DNA from: Plantago ovata
Lineage: Eukaryota > Streptophyta > Magnoliopsida > Lamiales > Plantaginaceae
NCBI GenBank assembly: GCA_028274465.1
Contig: CM051456.1
Location: 114,877,397-114,941,396, forward strand
DNA length: 64,000 nt
Direction of reading: 5' to 3'
Below, one piece after another: positions 22,088 through 35,559 of this stretch. The translations under genes were made by a program, and so were the position numbers. The notes below the pieces were generated by a model. It searched no databases. It had not been told where the DNA came from and saw only the letters and a program-made list of their open reading frames with translations. Position 1 is the first letter of the stretch, and each line of letters opens with the position of its first letter.

Positions 22088-22153
22088 AAAAATGGTGCTA
22101 GTAGAAATATGGTCAATTAACAACACCTCATTTCTACTACTAGCACCATTTTT
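22088..22153. other. Strong hairpin downstream of TFB4
   Basis: Left arm AATGGTGCTAGTAGAAAT (with preceding A's, 22088-22108) pairs with right arm ATTTCTACTACTAGCACCATT (22130-22150 plus T's). There is one 3-nt bulge and a 21-nt loop, itself flanked by GTTGTTAA/TTAACAAC. It lies between the convergent TFB4 and PSI-like genes and could be a 3' UTR structure, a small-RNA precursor or a MITE remnant. Confidence 0.6.
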
Positions 22154-22488
22154 TAATTGCAAATTTTACCTAATGTTCGACCTTTACAATTTACCAATGC
22201 TTTCGGAAAGTATTCACCGCAAGCACCGAATCAGGTTCAGATATCACCACTACCATTGCCATAATCGTATGGGTATTCTGTGCCAGTGTCTGAGTAAAAA
22301 ACGAAAGGGACATGAGAAACTCTGTTTACTCTTTTTAGTGTCCAGCTGAGTTTCATTCCTCATAACTCAGTAACTGTAGTACAAAACTTTTCCTTGTAAT
22401 AATATCACACTATTTTTACATATACTGTATTGATTTCAAGGCTATATATACAGCAGGAACATGTATTCATATATGCAAAGCTTAATAA

Positions 22489-25400
22489 TCAATAAAAGAA
22501 TGACTGTGATCTCATATCTCCTCTAGGAGTTGCAAAGCTTGAATTCAACCCATCTAACACATCCAAAACATCAGCTCCAGCATTTGAACGCTTCCTTTCC
22601 CGTACTGGGGAGCTCCCCATGCTCCTACTAGAATCCCGCGCTCTATTCTTCTCTTTCTTCACTATCACGAATTCTTGGCTTTTGCTCAGTCCAAACACCA
22701 ACTTCCGCCTTTTCATTACTTCGTCCAAGAGATTTCTCTCCTCAGCAGACAGCTCGACTTTGTTAGTTTTGGTGTTATTGGTCGATACATTTGAATTTGA
22801 TCCTTTACTGGTTGGAGATCTAGCAGGAAGTGGTCTGGGTCCGCTATCTCTATATCTCACTAGATTGATGAGGCGATGAAGCCAGGTTATTAGCTCAAGT
22901 ATGCAAGATTCCACTTTGCGTTTGTCGGCATGATAGAGGGTTTGCAACCGGACAGGGCTGCTCGGTGTGGTAGTTTTCTTGCCAAATTCATTACTGCCAT
23001 AATGAACAAACAAATCAAACTTAAGTCATCAACAACAGGTGGAGATTCACCAGAATTTTTTTTTTCTTTTTTTCAGGAGAGGAAATGCATGAAAAGGCCT
23101 GTATCATGTGTAACATGCAACAAATTTCTTGGAAGACAAGTTGCAAGTTGCACATGACATCAAGGCGTGCATGCTATTATCCAAATTTTGAGGGGGGGAA
23201 GGGGATAAAGCAGATGCAATTGACTCACCCTGTATTGGCCCACTCTCCAACCCAGCCAAAACCTTGATGTGCCCTGGAGATGGTTTTAAACATTTTAATA
23301 TGAATCAGTTAGTTGATAAAGTTGAGAATAGATGTGGTAGAAATGAAGCAAAGCTGTAGAAGCACAATACCTTGTAGTATCTGATGCAACCGGTACAAGC
23401 CATTCAAGAGTTTTCTCCATCTCACCTTTGATTTGAGGAACTGTCATCTGCAAAAGGCACAGTTGAAGCAGCTACATTCTTAGAGAAGAATAAATAACAG
23501 ATTTTTCAGACATAACCACAAGAATCCTTCAAGGATATGAGTACCAGATAAAAAAACATACCACTTCGTTGGTTTCAGCCGTGTGTAAGCGGGTACGAAG
23601 AGCAGTCTTGACATTTGGCGGAAGACCATTATATAATGTATCTCTTGTATTTGGAGGAAGAGAGGTAGGACGAGATGCCTTGAAAGAAGATAATTCAGTT
23701 TGGATAAGTATCAAGTATTCATAATTAAGCCATATGAAACATTGCTTTACTGAAGTAGGTAGCTAATAAAACTCACAATGTTATCAATTTGAGTAATTAT
23801 ATTAGCATAATGTAAAGCAAGACCAGCGACTCCCAATCTCTCTGGTTTATTAGCAGAAACCTTGCTGGCTGGCAACCCTGTTACACAAATTTGGTTAGGG
23901 AAATGGATTGCTGACAGAAAAACAGATTACAGAGATCAAGCTGTCAATATAAGATACTAGTACTATTTAGGAGTGAGAGTATTATAAGATACTAGTACTA
24001 TTTAGGAGTGAGAGTATTATGACGTTTCAAAGAGCATCATTTCTTCTGAATGAATGGTGATAAGTGCACAAAAATGAAATACGAGAATGAGAGAACAGAA
24101 GAGAAAGCAAGTTATGGGAAGAATTAGAGTCTTCAAATTCGAAAACACAAGCAATAGAATTACCATGCATCTTCAACCACCCAAAGACACATTGGTCATA
24201 CACTCATACTTCTAACAAAGATGACACGCCACATCACAAAATATGACCAGTGGGCAGTGAGGAAGGAGTTGTTGACATAGTACCTCAACCATCTAATTGT
24301 GCCACTAGATTTGGTGCTAACAATCACACGAGAAAGATTGCAGGCATCCAAACTCAGATACAAATGCCAAAAACATGATTGGCGATATCATGATAAAAAG
24401 TAGGGAATTCTCCTCATATCGAACAAAGGAAATCGTGTTCTCTAACCAAATACCAGCACAATTTTCACAGAGAAAGAGAATACTAGAGTAGAAGAAGAGC
24501 TTGTACAAAGCATGCATTCATACCGTTGTCTCCAAATGCTTCCGTAATTTCTTGATGAATGAAAGTGACAATATCAACGAGCTTCTCTACAACCTACACA
24601 TTGGTGAATTATAAAAGTGCATGGATTATTTATAGCCATGTGAAAAGGAAGAATAGTACAAGTGCAAATTTTAGAGTAGCTATTTGCTTGATCAGTGCAC
24701 AGAATGGAGTAGGATTATGAAGTATTTATAGCAATATCAAGGCTGTTCCTTAATAAGAGAGGCTGAAATTTGCACAATACAATTACCGAAATTACCTGCT
24801 CTAAAGTCTTGGCCCAAAGGGATTTCTTTTTCAAGCTCCTGACAAGTCTCTTTTGATGTTTTAGCTCACTGTGCAACATGCAAAGACCCTCACCTGTAAA
24901 TAAGAAAGAAAAAATGAGAAACCTTCATAGTAAATTGTTTGTAAGAAGTCAAATTATTTTCAATTGACAAGTGACACCATCATTACTCACAAATATATTA
25001 TAAATAACAAAATATGATTTCCAGAGATAATAATATCATCCGACTGCAACTTATAAGAGCTAGAAAAGTATCAAAACATTCAATTTACAAGTAATTTCTT
25101 CCATTCAAAGTAGCATCATTAACCTTTTCTAGGGAGATGCAAAGCATCTAGTTCCTCTAGCTTCCTTTGATAATCTTGATCAAACCTGTCCAGAGCGTGT
25201 AACTCGTGATACAATTCCTGCAGACACAACAGCATCCAAACTCTCATCATTAATAAATAGATAAAGAAAGAAAGAATAGTAAAATCTCTACTCTAAATGC
25301 TCAAAACATATCAAAATTTAGGTTTTTTTCAAGTAAGCTGCTTCTTTCAAACAACCTAGTAACAATTTCCTTTTCTCGGAGCAGTAACTAGTTAATTTTA

Positions 25401-28197
25401 TCCGATTTACAAAAAAAAAATTAGAGAAGCAAACAATGTACTGCAAAGTCATCCTTGTTATAAATTTTGCTGCAAACACTAGGAAGGAAAGACAAGATAA
25501 CCTATCTATGTATACAGGGATACCTCTCAGGTGAGGGAAGAGGTTAAACAGGATTTATTTACTGATAATGTATCATGACATTTCTGCATGATTTTTCACT
25601 ATCAAACCTCACCTTTCTCAACCTATCAAACCTCACCTTTCTCAACTTGTGTTATTCATCAAGTAAAACCACTAGTCATCCGTCTATGGGATAATTACGA
25701 GTAGAATTGGGCTCTTCCATTAACACCCTCTTCACTCTAAATGTTACACTGATCTCGATTCTCACTTTCAAATTCACAAGACAGCACTTCTGTTTAATCT
25801 AGAGGGGGCTTAAGTTATGTTTCAGAAACCAGTAAAAGAATGTAAATTTTGTAAGTGAGGCGTGCAGATGATAAACTTCAATTCCAAGAAGGACTCAGAG
25901 AAATACCTCCTAACCAAATACTAAAAGCATAATACCCCAAAATACTAGGGTTAAAACATCGAAGTAATTACTCAAAATATTAGTGAGTCAAGAATACCAG
26001 ATTGCATGAGTATTTAATATCCCTCATAAGAAATGCCACAGAACAAAATTACTATATAATAGTGAATGCAATTTTACGAAGCCATGAAACTGTAGCCATC
26101 TATACAGTTAGAATGGAGAACATGGAAAAGCAACAGAGGCCTACAGTGAGCTAAACTTACAGAAGTGTGTTGAGCCAGACTAGTAAGTTCTTGCATAGTC
26201 ATTTCTGCTTCTTCTCTTAGTTGTTTATGAATATCAGGGTCTGAATCCAACCTAATAAAGAGGTATTGGAGTAAATACATATTTAATTCCAGGCGTCATT
26301 GATATTTGCCAACATATAGAAGATATATGTGCACTTACTTTGAAAAGAACCTGTCTAAGTTGTGCCACTGAGGATCTCTACACAAATTTCCAAATCTTAC
26401 TACCTCACGAGCGAAGACATCAAATTCCTCCCTGCATAGTAGCGAATATTTGGTCAAAATTTATTCCAGAGAGGGACACTTGATAATGAAATAGAGGGAG
26501 AGAAAATTAAGTGGGAGGAAATTACCTTTTGTCAGCAGCTGCTATACTGAGAAGCTCATTCATATCAGTGGAAACCAACTGTCGAACGCCTTCTGAATGC
26601 AATATATCCTTTTTCACAAACTGGACATTTTCTTCTGAAAGAGACTGCAACAAGGTTGCCCCTTTCGCGATGGTATTGGCAACCTCAAACGCTAATATAG
26701 ATATTCTACTTCCTCTAGACGTAACTCCAGTTGTAAATCCACCAGAGTTCAAGTTTGTCATGCTGCTTCCTAGAGTATCTAGAACTTCCACTGCTTTCTC
26801 CAGGCCTACTACGCCCGCTTTTCCAAGAAATGAAGTCACATGAGGCACCTAACATACAAAATATCTAGCATTATTATTTATTCAGAATCTAAGTTACTTC
26901 AAATGAATCACCTATAGTTTTTCCTTCGGTATAGCTTAAGTAAAAGTAATACAGATCCCTCAATCTTCACTTTCAAACAATAACAAACACTAATATGGAA
27001 TTCTTAGGAAAAACCAGTTCCTAATGATTAGGAGAAACCATATGACCCCACCCCAAGTATTAGGCACGGACTTGCACAAAACTAATACATACTGTATATG
27101 TAATATAAGTCCCACGAGTTTTGAAAGTAGCAAGTTTCAACTATTAGTCTTCGGATGATAAAACACACCAACAATGCTGGCCAAGCTAGCTGTGCCCTTA
27201 ATATTTATGTTCATTTTGTGAAAGCCAGATACCGTAGAAGAACCACACTCATTCCCAGTGACTAATTGTTGGCGCATGAGTTATGCACTTATGCTGCACA
27301 TTCAGTGAAATAATTGAGCAGAAGATAGCACTTGGATAACATCTAATGCAACAGTCAGCTGATCAGATTTCCAGAAGTTGCTGTTATTTTTACAACCCCA
27401 AGATTGTCATCTGGTCCCGCACAACAAGCAGAAAACTGCATCACATATCGACCATTTCTCTAAAACTAAAACGTATAACTCCGTCAACCATATTCAGCGA
27501 AACACTATTGTTCCTGTGCTTCAAATTACTCATTAGGCACCATCGTTCGCCCAGTTTCCCATTTAGTATCTCTTATTCACCACTAATCCTGATTTGAGAT
27601 TCACTAGCCCCATTCAAACTCGCCCCCCTTGCCACTCAGAGTCAGAACTACAATTATCAGCTGCTCCATCGCTCATAGCACCGGAATAAGCTCACCAAAA
27701 ACTTCAACTGCATCCTGTTCTTAAACATTTTCACCTCTCATCTAACAAGTCCTTATTTAAACTCAGATATATACATATAGTCCCACCCTAAATAGCACAT
27801 ACACTTAGCATTTCAAGGAAAAAAAATATATACAAAAGACAGAGAAAAAACAGCATAAAAAAATTCCCCTGCAGTTATGTAACAAATAGATATATACCTT
27901 GTTAGCATGCATTCTAGCAGGTGTTGTTGACTGATTCAACTGCCTGGAAATGGAGTAATTCAGCTCACCGGAATCAAACAAATGCCTCGGCGCCTCCGCG
28001 AAAACATCAATCTCATCAGGATAAGCATGATTATGATTATCATTATCATTATTGTTGTTGCTGTTATCATCAGAATTCTTCTGCTTCCCAAAACTACCAA
28101 CCGATTTCAACTTGCCGGAAAAGCCTGAGCTCTTTGTGACCTCAACATCATCTAGTGATCGGTTCTTAATCGTTCCTCCTGAACAAACTCCTCCCAT
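22489..28197 (-). CDS. PSK SIMULATOR-like protein (DUF3475 and DUF668)
   Basis: Twelve exons from 5' to 3' on the minus strand: 28197-27898, 26848-26526, 26431-26339, 26251-26161, 25217-25124, 24893-24796, 24593-24524, 23877-23777, 23678-23562, 23447-23371, 23273-23229 and 22993-22489, giving 637 residues. The start MGGVCSGG is a typical N-myristoylation signal, chosen over an upstream in-frame Met. Residues about 35-70 are low-complexity (Asn/Asp/His). DUF3475 lies at about 147-205 ([20 protein letters not shown]), a coiled region follows, and DUF668 at about 370-450 ([37 protein letters not shown]). Near the C terminus are basic Ser-rich segments ([10 protein letters not shown]). Plant PSI proteins promote growth and act downstream of phytosulfokine signalling, at the membrane or nucleus (family knowledge). 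It faces TFB4 tail to tail, 0.66 kb apart. Confidence 0.9.
23951..24020. repeat. 35-bp perfect tandem duplication in an intron
   Basis: AAGATACTAGTACTATTTAG plus 15 more bases occurs twice (23951-23985, 23986-24020) inside the intron upstream of the [10 protein letters not shown] exon of the PSI-like gene. Identical copies indicate a recent event. Confidence 0.85.
25600..25650. repeat. 23-bp tandem duplication in an intron
   Basis: ATCAAACCTCACCTTTCTCA plus AC occurs twice within an intron of the PSI-like gene. Confidence 0.7.
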
Positions 28198-29030
28198 TCT
28201 GTACAGAAACAATAAATTGAAAAAGCTGAAATAATAAAACAGAACTTGTACAGATAACTACTCTTAGGTAACAGAAAGATACAAATACCTTTAAGAATGA
28301 AATGTGAACGAGTGTATGGTGTGAAAGCGCGTGAATCGGATTTGATTGGATTAAACTAAGAAGAATCCATTGGAATTAGGTGAAAATTCTCGAGGGAGAA
28401 ATAAAGAAGGAGCAGTAGGCGAAACACGGGGTTAAGCAGTACTCAACTATTGACTAGTTGTATAGATATAGTACTGCTACTTGTATGTATTGTGAGTATT
28501 ACAGAGAAGAGAGAGAAGGGATGGGTGAAAAAATCAAATATGAACGGAGAGAACAGGTAGGGATGAATATTATTTTATTTTTAATTTTAATTGAACTTTA
28601 TTATTAACAAATATAAAGTCAGTCACGCCGGTTTCTGTCACCGTCAGTCACCGGAGGGGTTTCGGTTGACTAATATACCCACCTTTAGCCGGGAGCTGGG
28701 TATTGAAGGTTAAAGTAGAAAAGTAAAATTATAAGGTACGGGTGAGATTCATTTTATTTGATGTCCAATTTAATTAATCGATAATATTTATAATGTTATA
28801 TTTTGACATTTTTAAAATTGATGAACAATAGACTGGACGACAATCACTCGCCCGGACAGAATTAAAAATGGCGAAAATATTGAAACTGAAATTGCAAAAA
28901 AAAGAGTGCATGCTAGTGTTTTTGGTACTCTTGAAAATCAAAATGAATTTACATAGTGTCCATTTTTCTTGTGTTTCGTAATATTTGGTATGTCCAGTAA
29001 GTGGTTGTCACAAGCTCGTATTGTTCACTT
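28198..29030. promoter_or_regulatory. 5' UTR and upstream region of the PSI-like gene, then intergenic DNA
   Basis: 28198-28320 contains the probable 5' UTR (minus strand). GAGAGAA-rich sequence at 28500-28545 resembles a plant CT-rich leader/promoter tract. Beyond about 28600 the DNA is AT-rich with nothing recognisable. No clear TATA box. Confidence 0.35.
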
Positions 29031-29039
29031 TCTTACAAG

Positions 29040-29190
29040 TCATAAAGTGGTTTGGTGGTAAGGGTTTTTGGAGTAGCACGTGAGGGTACGGAGGTTCGGC
29101 CCCCGACGGATTCAGGTGGTTTAGACCTAATTGAAGTTATAATGTTGGTATATGCGTATTTGGAGTTATAAGCTGGTAAATGAGTAGTGT
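29040..29190 (+). mobile_element. SINE-like element (tRNA-derived)
   Basis: Starts AAAGTGGTTTGGTGGTAAGG (A-box-like), then GGAGGTTCGGCCCCCGAC (B-box-like), then a unique tail with GTTATAATGTTGGTATATGC and TTTGGAGTTATAAGC. Spacing of the two boxes is as in tRNA-derived SINEs. Ends are not sharply defined. Confidence 0.45.
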
Positions 29191-29725
29191 ATATAAATTT
29201 GACGTTTGATTTTTCTTATATAATATGTTCATCTTTTGGTTCAGTGGTATAATTCACAATAAATGTGTGAAATAAAAATTATCAAAAAAAAAATAAACTT
29301 ATAAACTATAACAACATAATTTAAAAAAAAAAAAAAAAAAAAAGAAAAACAAATGAAAAGGGAATTCAAAAGTAAATGCACATAATCTAAAAGACAAAAT
29401 AAAAAAGGAATGTGAAAAATAAAAAAGGATAAAGTATAATTTATATCCAAAGTTTGGGAAACAACATCAATTATTTTTATTATTGTAAGAACTTTCCTAT
29501 ATACTTAATTAATAATAAAGTTAATATTGTGTCACTTTACTTCTTGAATTTTCATTATTTAATTTTATTAAACATTTTATCATTACATTTGAAAATTAAT
29601 TATCATAAAAAAAATTGATAGTAGTTTATTATAAAAATAAATAATTAGTTCAACTTCTCTCGAATGTTGGTTGTAGGTTGGATAACCTTACAACCTCAAC
29701 AAGATATTTTAAGGTAATTTGTCCA
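29191..29725. other. AT-rich intergenic DNA
   Basis: Homopolymer A runs (29284-29293, 29321-29343) and simple AT sequence. No gene. Confidence 0.6.
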
Positions 29726-32700
29726 TTTTTTATTTTTTTTTCTTTTTGAGGAAAAGATGATCTATATTAATAAATCAAAAATCCAGAGCGTCTGGATTGA
29801 CAAAGGGGAAATCCGAAGTTCCTACGCAATCACTAACAGAGTCATGAGCCACTAAGTGTGCTGCTTTATTACAGAAACGATTAACATGAAAAAAAAAGAA
29901 ATAATGATATGCGACGTGATTGCTTTGACTTCATTAATAATCCCACCAATTCTGGAAAAACACGTCCCCTGATGTTGAAGTTGCTTAATGACGGAAACAC
30001 AATCTCCTTCAAGCTGGACATGCTGGAAACCAAGCTGTAAAATGCGGCGAACAGCAGCCAACGCAGCCTGTGCTTCTGCTATCTCTGGCACGATTGTATA
30101 CGGCTGAAATTGTGATCCCCAAGCTAGTATGGCACCTCTAGAGTCTCTGATCAAATATCCCAGATTGCTTCCATTATGCGACACGCGAACAGCAACATCA
30201 AAGTTTACCTTTACGACGTTAGCAGGTGGTGGAGACCATATCTGAGGGCTACCAGACTGTGTGGGTCGTGCATAAGCAGTCTGGGCAGCAACAAACATGT
30301 CAATATAGCTCCGCACGAATTGTGAAGACTCCAATGCATCATATTCTTCGCCGTCATGGATTTTTCTATTCCGACTCCCCCATATAGCCCAGCATGAACA
30401 CAGAAACACATTGAGCTCTTGAACTGAGAGACGTCGCTTGACTGCACTAATCCATACGCCAACATCCTGAGCATTTGTATATATAATCATATTAGGAAGA
30501 TTTGAAACAGCCCACAAAACTCGAGCAAAATGGCAATCTCGGAAAACATGTAACAGAGACTCTTGATTACAGCTACAAAGTGCACAGATAGACTCAAATA
30601 CAAGACCACGTCGCTGCAGATTATCCAAAACAGGGAGTGCATTATGAAGTAACCTCCAAACGAAGATATTAACTTTATTAGGTAGGTCTATACTCCAAAC
30701 CCAATTCCAGTTCTGTGTAGTCAACCCACTGTGCCCCCCTGCCTTAATTCTCTATCACGCAATTTCATATCCCGAGCTAAATAATACACACTTCTAACAG
30801 AGTAAGAACCAAAGCTAGTGTAGTGCCAAATTCGCAGATCATGAGCCATAGGAGAAACTAAGGGAATCTGTAAAATACAATTCGCATCCTCATCCCAAAA
30901 AATCTCCCTTATAGCCTCCTCATTCCACGAAAAAACATCTTGATTAATCAAATCCACTACTCTAAGGTTTCCCAAACTTAACAGATCGGGAGTTACAGGT
31001 GTAAGGTTATAATCTCTAGGCAACCAACTATTTTCCCACACACTCACAGTCTCGCCGTTCCCTATCCTCCACCAAACCCCAGCTTTGACAAGCGGTAAAG
31101 CCATACTAATACTCTTCCAAGTGTAAGAGGCATTGGATTTAGGGGTTGATTCAAGAACATCACTATTTGGAAAGTACTTAGCTTTGAACACTCGACTAAG
31201 AAGGGAATTAGGAAATTCAATAATTCGCCAAATTTGCTTCCCTAGCATAGCTAGATTAAAGCAGTGTAAATCCCTAAATCAGATACCCCCGTCTCTCTTA
31301 CTATTACACAGTAAATCCCAATTGACCCAGTGTATCTTCCTATCATGCCCATTCCCCCACCAAAACCTCGAAACAATGGAATTCAACTCATTCAAAAGGT
31401 ACTATGGCAATTTAAAACATCCCATCACATAAGTCGGAATGGCTTGGACCACGGACTTTATAAGCACTTCTTTACCCGCCCTTGAAAGAGATTTAGCCCC
31501 ATATCCCTTCACTCGACTCCACACTCTATCCCGCAACCAACTAAAAACCTCTCTTTTAGACCTACCCATTTCTGTCGGCAACCCCAAGTATTTTTCATGT
31601 TTATCCACCACCCTCACCGGCAAATAACCCTCACCTCCTCCACCCTCTCCCTTCCAGTATTTCGGCTAAACACAGCCGTAGACTTGTCCACATTAATAAC
31701 CTGTCCAGAAGCCAACGCATATCTATCCAAAATATCATGAATCTCCCTAGCAGAATTTGCAGTGGAATTACAGAACAGTAAGGTATCATCAACAAATAAT
31801 AAGTGAGAGATCCTCGGTGCATTGGGGGTTACAGCAATCCCTCGCAACACCTCCCTATCCTCAGCATCTCGAATCAGTGAACTAAAAGCCTCAATACAAA
31901 AAAGAAATAAATAAGGTGAGAGAGGATCCCCCTACCGAATCCCCCTCTCCGGCCGGAATGGGAGTAGAGGAACTCCATTAAGAAGGATGGAGTACGAAAC
32001 TGTTTTAACACTCAACATAATTAAATCAATAAAAGATCTCGCAAAACCCAATTTTTCAAGTACTTTCTCTAGAAACAGCCACTCCACTCTATCATATGTC
32101 TTACTCATATCTAACTTTAAAGCCATATAATTATCTTTGCCCTTAGTCTTTTGCTTAATAAAATGATTTATTTGATAAGCAACTAGTACGTTATCTGTGA
32201 TCAATCTATTTGGGACAAAAGCTGATTGAGTTTCTGAAATGATTGTGTTCATATGTGGCTTAAGGCGGTTGGTAATGGCTTTAGAGGCTATTTTAAAAAG
32301 AACATTACTTAAACTTATGGGTCTGTACTGAGTGATTAACTCTGGGTTTTTGCACTTAGGTATGAGGACAACATGGGTGTAGTTAAGTTGAGGGTCAATT
32401 AATGTTATGGTTATTCAAGAAATCAAGTGTACAAGCAATAACATTTGAACCGACTATATTCCAAAATGTTGGTAAAAAAGAGCAGGCATACCATCAGGAC
32501 TTGGGGATTTAAGGGGGTACATGTCAAAAAGTGAGGTTTTTACCTCGGCTGTTGTAAAAGGTTGAGTGAGCTCCTGATTGATGGCATGATCCACACGGTT
32601 ACTCATAGTTCTCACAACATCTTCGATCTCTGCAGTAGAAGGTTTTCTGCTTCTAAAAATCAAACTGTAATAATCTGTGATAATCTGTCCCATACTCGAA

Positions 32701-33490
32701 TCCTCCACCTGTAGCATCCCTTCGTCATCTTTTAACCCCATGATCTCATTAATCTTTGCCCTCTTCGTAGCTTGGTTGTGAAAGAATTAGTATTTGTGTC
32801 CCCTTCAGCAAGCCACTGAACCTTGGCCCTTTGTTTCCACATAGCCTCCTCTCTATCCAAAAGTTCTTCCAACTCTAGCCTAGCTTCCTTTCTCCTTTGC
32901 TTGAGTGTTGCAGTAAACGGCACCCTACGAAGGCTATCTAATTCATATCGAAGCTCCCTCATTCTCTCTTTTACTTTTCCAAATTTCTCCTTTTCCCAGT
33001 TAAGAAGCACAATCTTGCAATCATCAAGATTCTGAGACAGCCCCCGACTCTCCTCCCAGGTTTGATTCACAATTCTCCCACAATCATCACTCCGCAGCCA
33101 CATCGCCTCAAACTTGAAGCGCTTCCGTCGGTGCCGATACCGCCGGATGCCCGTCCCTTGGAGTTTAATTAATATCGGACAGCGGTCCGAATATTAGTAG
33201 GAAGGTGGGTTACGGTAGATTCTGAATAAAGGTCGAGCCAAGATTGGGTGGCGGTGGATCGATCCAGCCTTATCTCAATATGAGTTGGTTCTGGATGGTT
33301 GTTTGACCATGTGAAAGGGTACCCTTCAAAATCCATTTCTATTAGATTACAAACAGATAAAGCTTCTCTAAAATCTCTCATTCTCCAATGTGGGACCTGC
33401 ACTCCACCCTTTTTATCATTATTTGAAGTTACTTCATTGAAATCTCCTACACAAAGCCACTCTCTAAAAGAATAATGTCCCATCAACCAC
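29726..33490 (-). mobile_element. 5'-truncated, degenerate L1-type LINE with C-terminal RNase H
   Basis: Minus strand, in order: endonuclease C-terminal part (33486-33169, GDFNEVTSNNDKKGG, RLDRSTATQSW); reverse transcriptase (32741-31402) with SETQSAFVPNRLITDNVLVA, LKLDMSKTYDRVEW, HLLFVDDTLLF (FADD is usual) and KYLGLPTEMGRSKREVF; zinc-knuckle zf-RVT region (31248-30560, YSVRSVYYLARD, VWRLLHNALPVLDNLQRRG); RNase H (30200-29880, NFDVAVRV, EIAEAQAALAAV, LEGDCVSVIKQL). Several frame breaks and stops separate these pieces, so it is inactive. The poly(A) tail appears as the T-rich run 29726-29747 on the plus strand. No convincing target duplication was found at 33490. Confidence 0.88.
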
Positions 33491-33499
33491 CTTGTACAT

Positions 33500-33800
33500 G
33501 GATATGATCTTTTAATCTAACACGCCCTCATGAGTAGGCCATAGGCTTTACACGTGAAATCATATATGCATCATTGGACAAATCGAAATTTCAACTCTCC
33601 CAACAACATAGTCGAGTTTGTCACGCGGATACTCGAACTCAGGTTAGCGTGAACTCTGGCTTTGATACCATAATAAAATTACAACTCTCCTAAAATCTCG
33701 AATAGTTGGAGAGAGATGTGGTATCATTTATATTAATTTTTCAATACTCTCTGTAATTGTGATCGATTTCAATTTATTTAAGAATACCATTCGAATTTAG
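33500..33800 (-). mobile_element. LTR-retroelement remnant with a primer-binding-site-like motif
   Basis: On the minus strand ATGGTATCAAAGCCAGAG (about 33676-33659) resembles the initiator-Met tRNA primer site TGGTATCAGAGC used by many plant LTR elements. The sequence on its 5' side (33680-33790) would be LTR, and 33500-33650 the leader. No LTR partner or coding part was found. Confidence 0.4.
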
Positions 33801-34194
33801 TATGGTTGATTAATTCTACACCTCTTCATGTAAGTTTAAATGTTAAATGAGATGTAATGATCTTTTTATAATAACCTTGGCAAAGAGTAACAGTTACCCC
33901 AAAAGTACCCTAGGTTCTACATGCTTTTGTCTTGTCTGCCAGTTTGTTTTGCATTTTCTTCATCGAATTTGACATGAACAAGTCCCATGAAATACTTGAT
34001 TATTTTTTTGTGGGAAATTACTTCCAGCACCCTCAGTATGAAACCACTTTACGAATATTCCCTCGTTATGCAAATAATTACATCTGGCCCCAAAATAAGT
34101 CGTTAGAGTTGACCAAATTATTTGATACTGTAGCTTATTCACTTGCCAAACATGGCGTTAATCAATTTTGCAAATTAACCCTTCTTCCTTTTTT
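33801..34194. other. Intergenic, possible left arm of an old inverted-repeat element
   Basis: No gene. 34020-34115 has weak reverse-complement similarity to 35430-35500 (for example CCCTCGTTATGCAAATAATTACAT against GTAATTTATTTTGCATATGAGG). Confidence 0.3.
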
Positions 34195-34380
34195 CCTTTT
34201 CTTTTCTTTCTTTTACTTCTTCTTCACCGGATTCCGGTGATGGGTGACCGGAATCCTGCAGAGCTCCGTGTGAAAGCTCCGATCGGAGCTCTTTTACTGC
34301 TACGATCGTAGATCTGCCGGATTTCGATCACCATCACCGGAATCCAGTAGATTAAATAAAGAAGAAGAAAGAAAAAGTAA
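34195..34380. repeat. GC-rich hairpin element
   Basis: Left arm TTCTTCTTCACCGGATTCCG with GTGATGG pairs with the right arm around CACCATCACCGGAATCC and GAAGAAGAAAGAAAAAG. The centre is a palindromic GCTCCGATCGGAGCT. A structurally similar element lies at 38945-39115. Probably a foldback-type MITE. Confidence 0.5.
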
Positions 34381-34405
34381 AAAAATAATATTTGGGGGTA
34401 ATTTA

Positions 34406-35290
34406 TTAAAGTAATATAATAAGCCTGTTGATTCAATCAATTGATTGACCTACCAATCAATTTTAATCCGTTGATCTTGCTTATCCAATTTTAATCTGGT
34501 GCGTACATGTGTCATTAGTTAATTAAAAGATGTAGGGTTCGAATCTTGTTGGCGTGATTTTTCTCCATTATTTTTATTATTTTTTTAATTGAAGGTGTTT
34601 GGTTCGAATCTTGTTGGCGTGATTTTTCTCTATTATTTGTATCATTATTTTAGTTGAAGGTGTTGGGTTCGAATCTTATTGACGTAATTTTTTTCTTTTT
34701 TATTTATTCTCTTCTTAAATTTTTATTTTTTAACATAAAGTTGTATGACGTATTATACTTAATTTTAAAATATAACCATGATATGTTCTTATAAAAAAAA
34801 GACATACTTCCTCCGTCCAATAATAAATGTAACACTTGATTTTGTTGACTTTTTCGATAATCATTTTGACCTTAAATTATTCTTAAATCATACGATAAAA
34901 ATAACTAAAAACATCATATTATGAAACTAGAATGTTTATATGAATCACTTGACAATATATTCAACTGATGAAAAATACCAATTAACTTGCGAAAAAGATG
35001 CATTGCAGATTTTGAAGTTGAATGTTTCTAAAGTTTAGAGATGTATCTGATGGTTCTTAACTCATCGGAAGAATACTTTTTGTATGTCTAATATAGTTCA
35101 ATTCAAAACTATTAATTGCATAACTACAAATACTATATAAATTTATAGCACACCATTTATATTAAGTTTAATTACTCAATTAGTTATTTTTTTTATTATG
35201 TTTGAAGTCATTATGTGAAAATTATATATTCACCATTTATTTCAATATATTATTTAATAAAACAATAATGCTTTACAAGATTACGATTTA
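34406..35290 (+). mobile_element. Helitron-like element, copy 3 (3'-truncated)
   Basis: Same orientation as copy 1, with the same start (TTAAAGTAATATAATAAGC), the three GGTTCGAATC units (about 34530-34690) and the first ~125 bp of the Stowaway MITE, joined directly to AATCACTTGACAATATATTC as in copy 2. It ends near TACAAGATTACG, just before where the terminal hairpin and CTAG would be. Confidence 0.6.
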
Positions 35291-35559
35291 TAATTTATAT
35301 AAGATATGTGAGTTTATATAAGATATGTGAGTTTGTTTTGCAATAACTTAAAATTGAGATTGTTTGGTAAAATTCAAAATCTGATAATGTTTCAGGGACA
35401 AAAATGTCATTTCAACGGTTCAATTCGCGAAAAGTCAAGATCGCGGGGCTATTTGTAATTTATTTTGCATATGAGGGAAAGATATGTGATTCTTTTCATA
35501 ATAGGAACAGATTCGTAAATACCGAGCATAAGAGAGGGTCTGCATGTAAATCGCCCTTT
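35291..35559. other. Intergenic, no gene
   Basis: Contains a 22-bp direct repeat TATATAAGATATGTGAGTTT (about 35294 and 35315). The rest may be the right arm of the old inverted element noted at 33801-34194. Confidence 0.4.
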
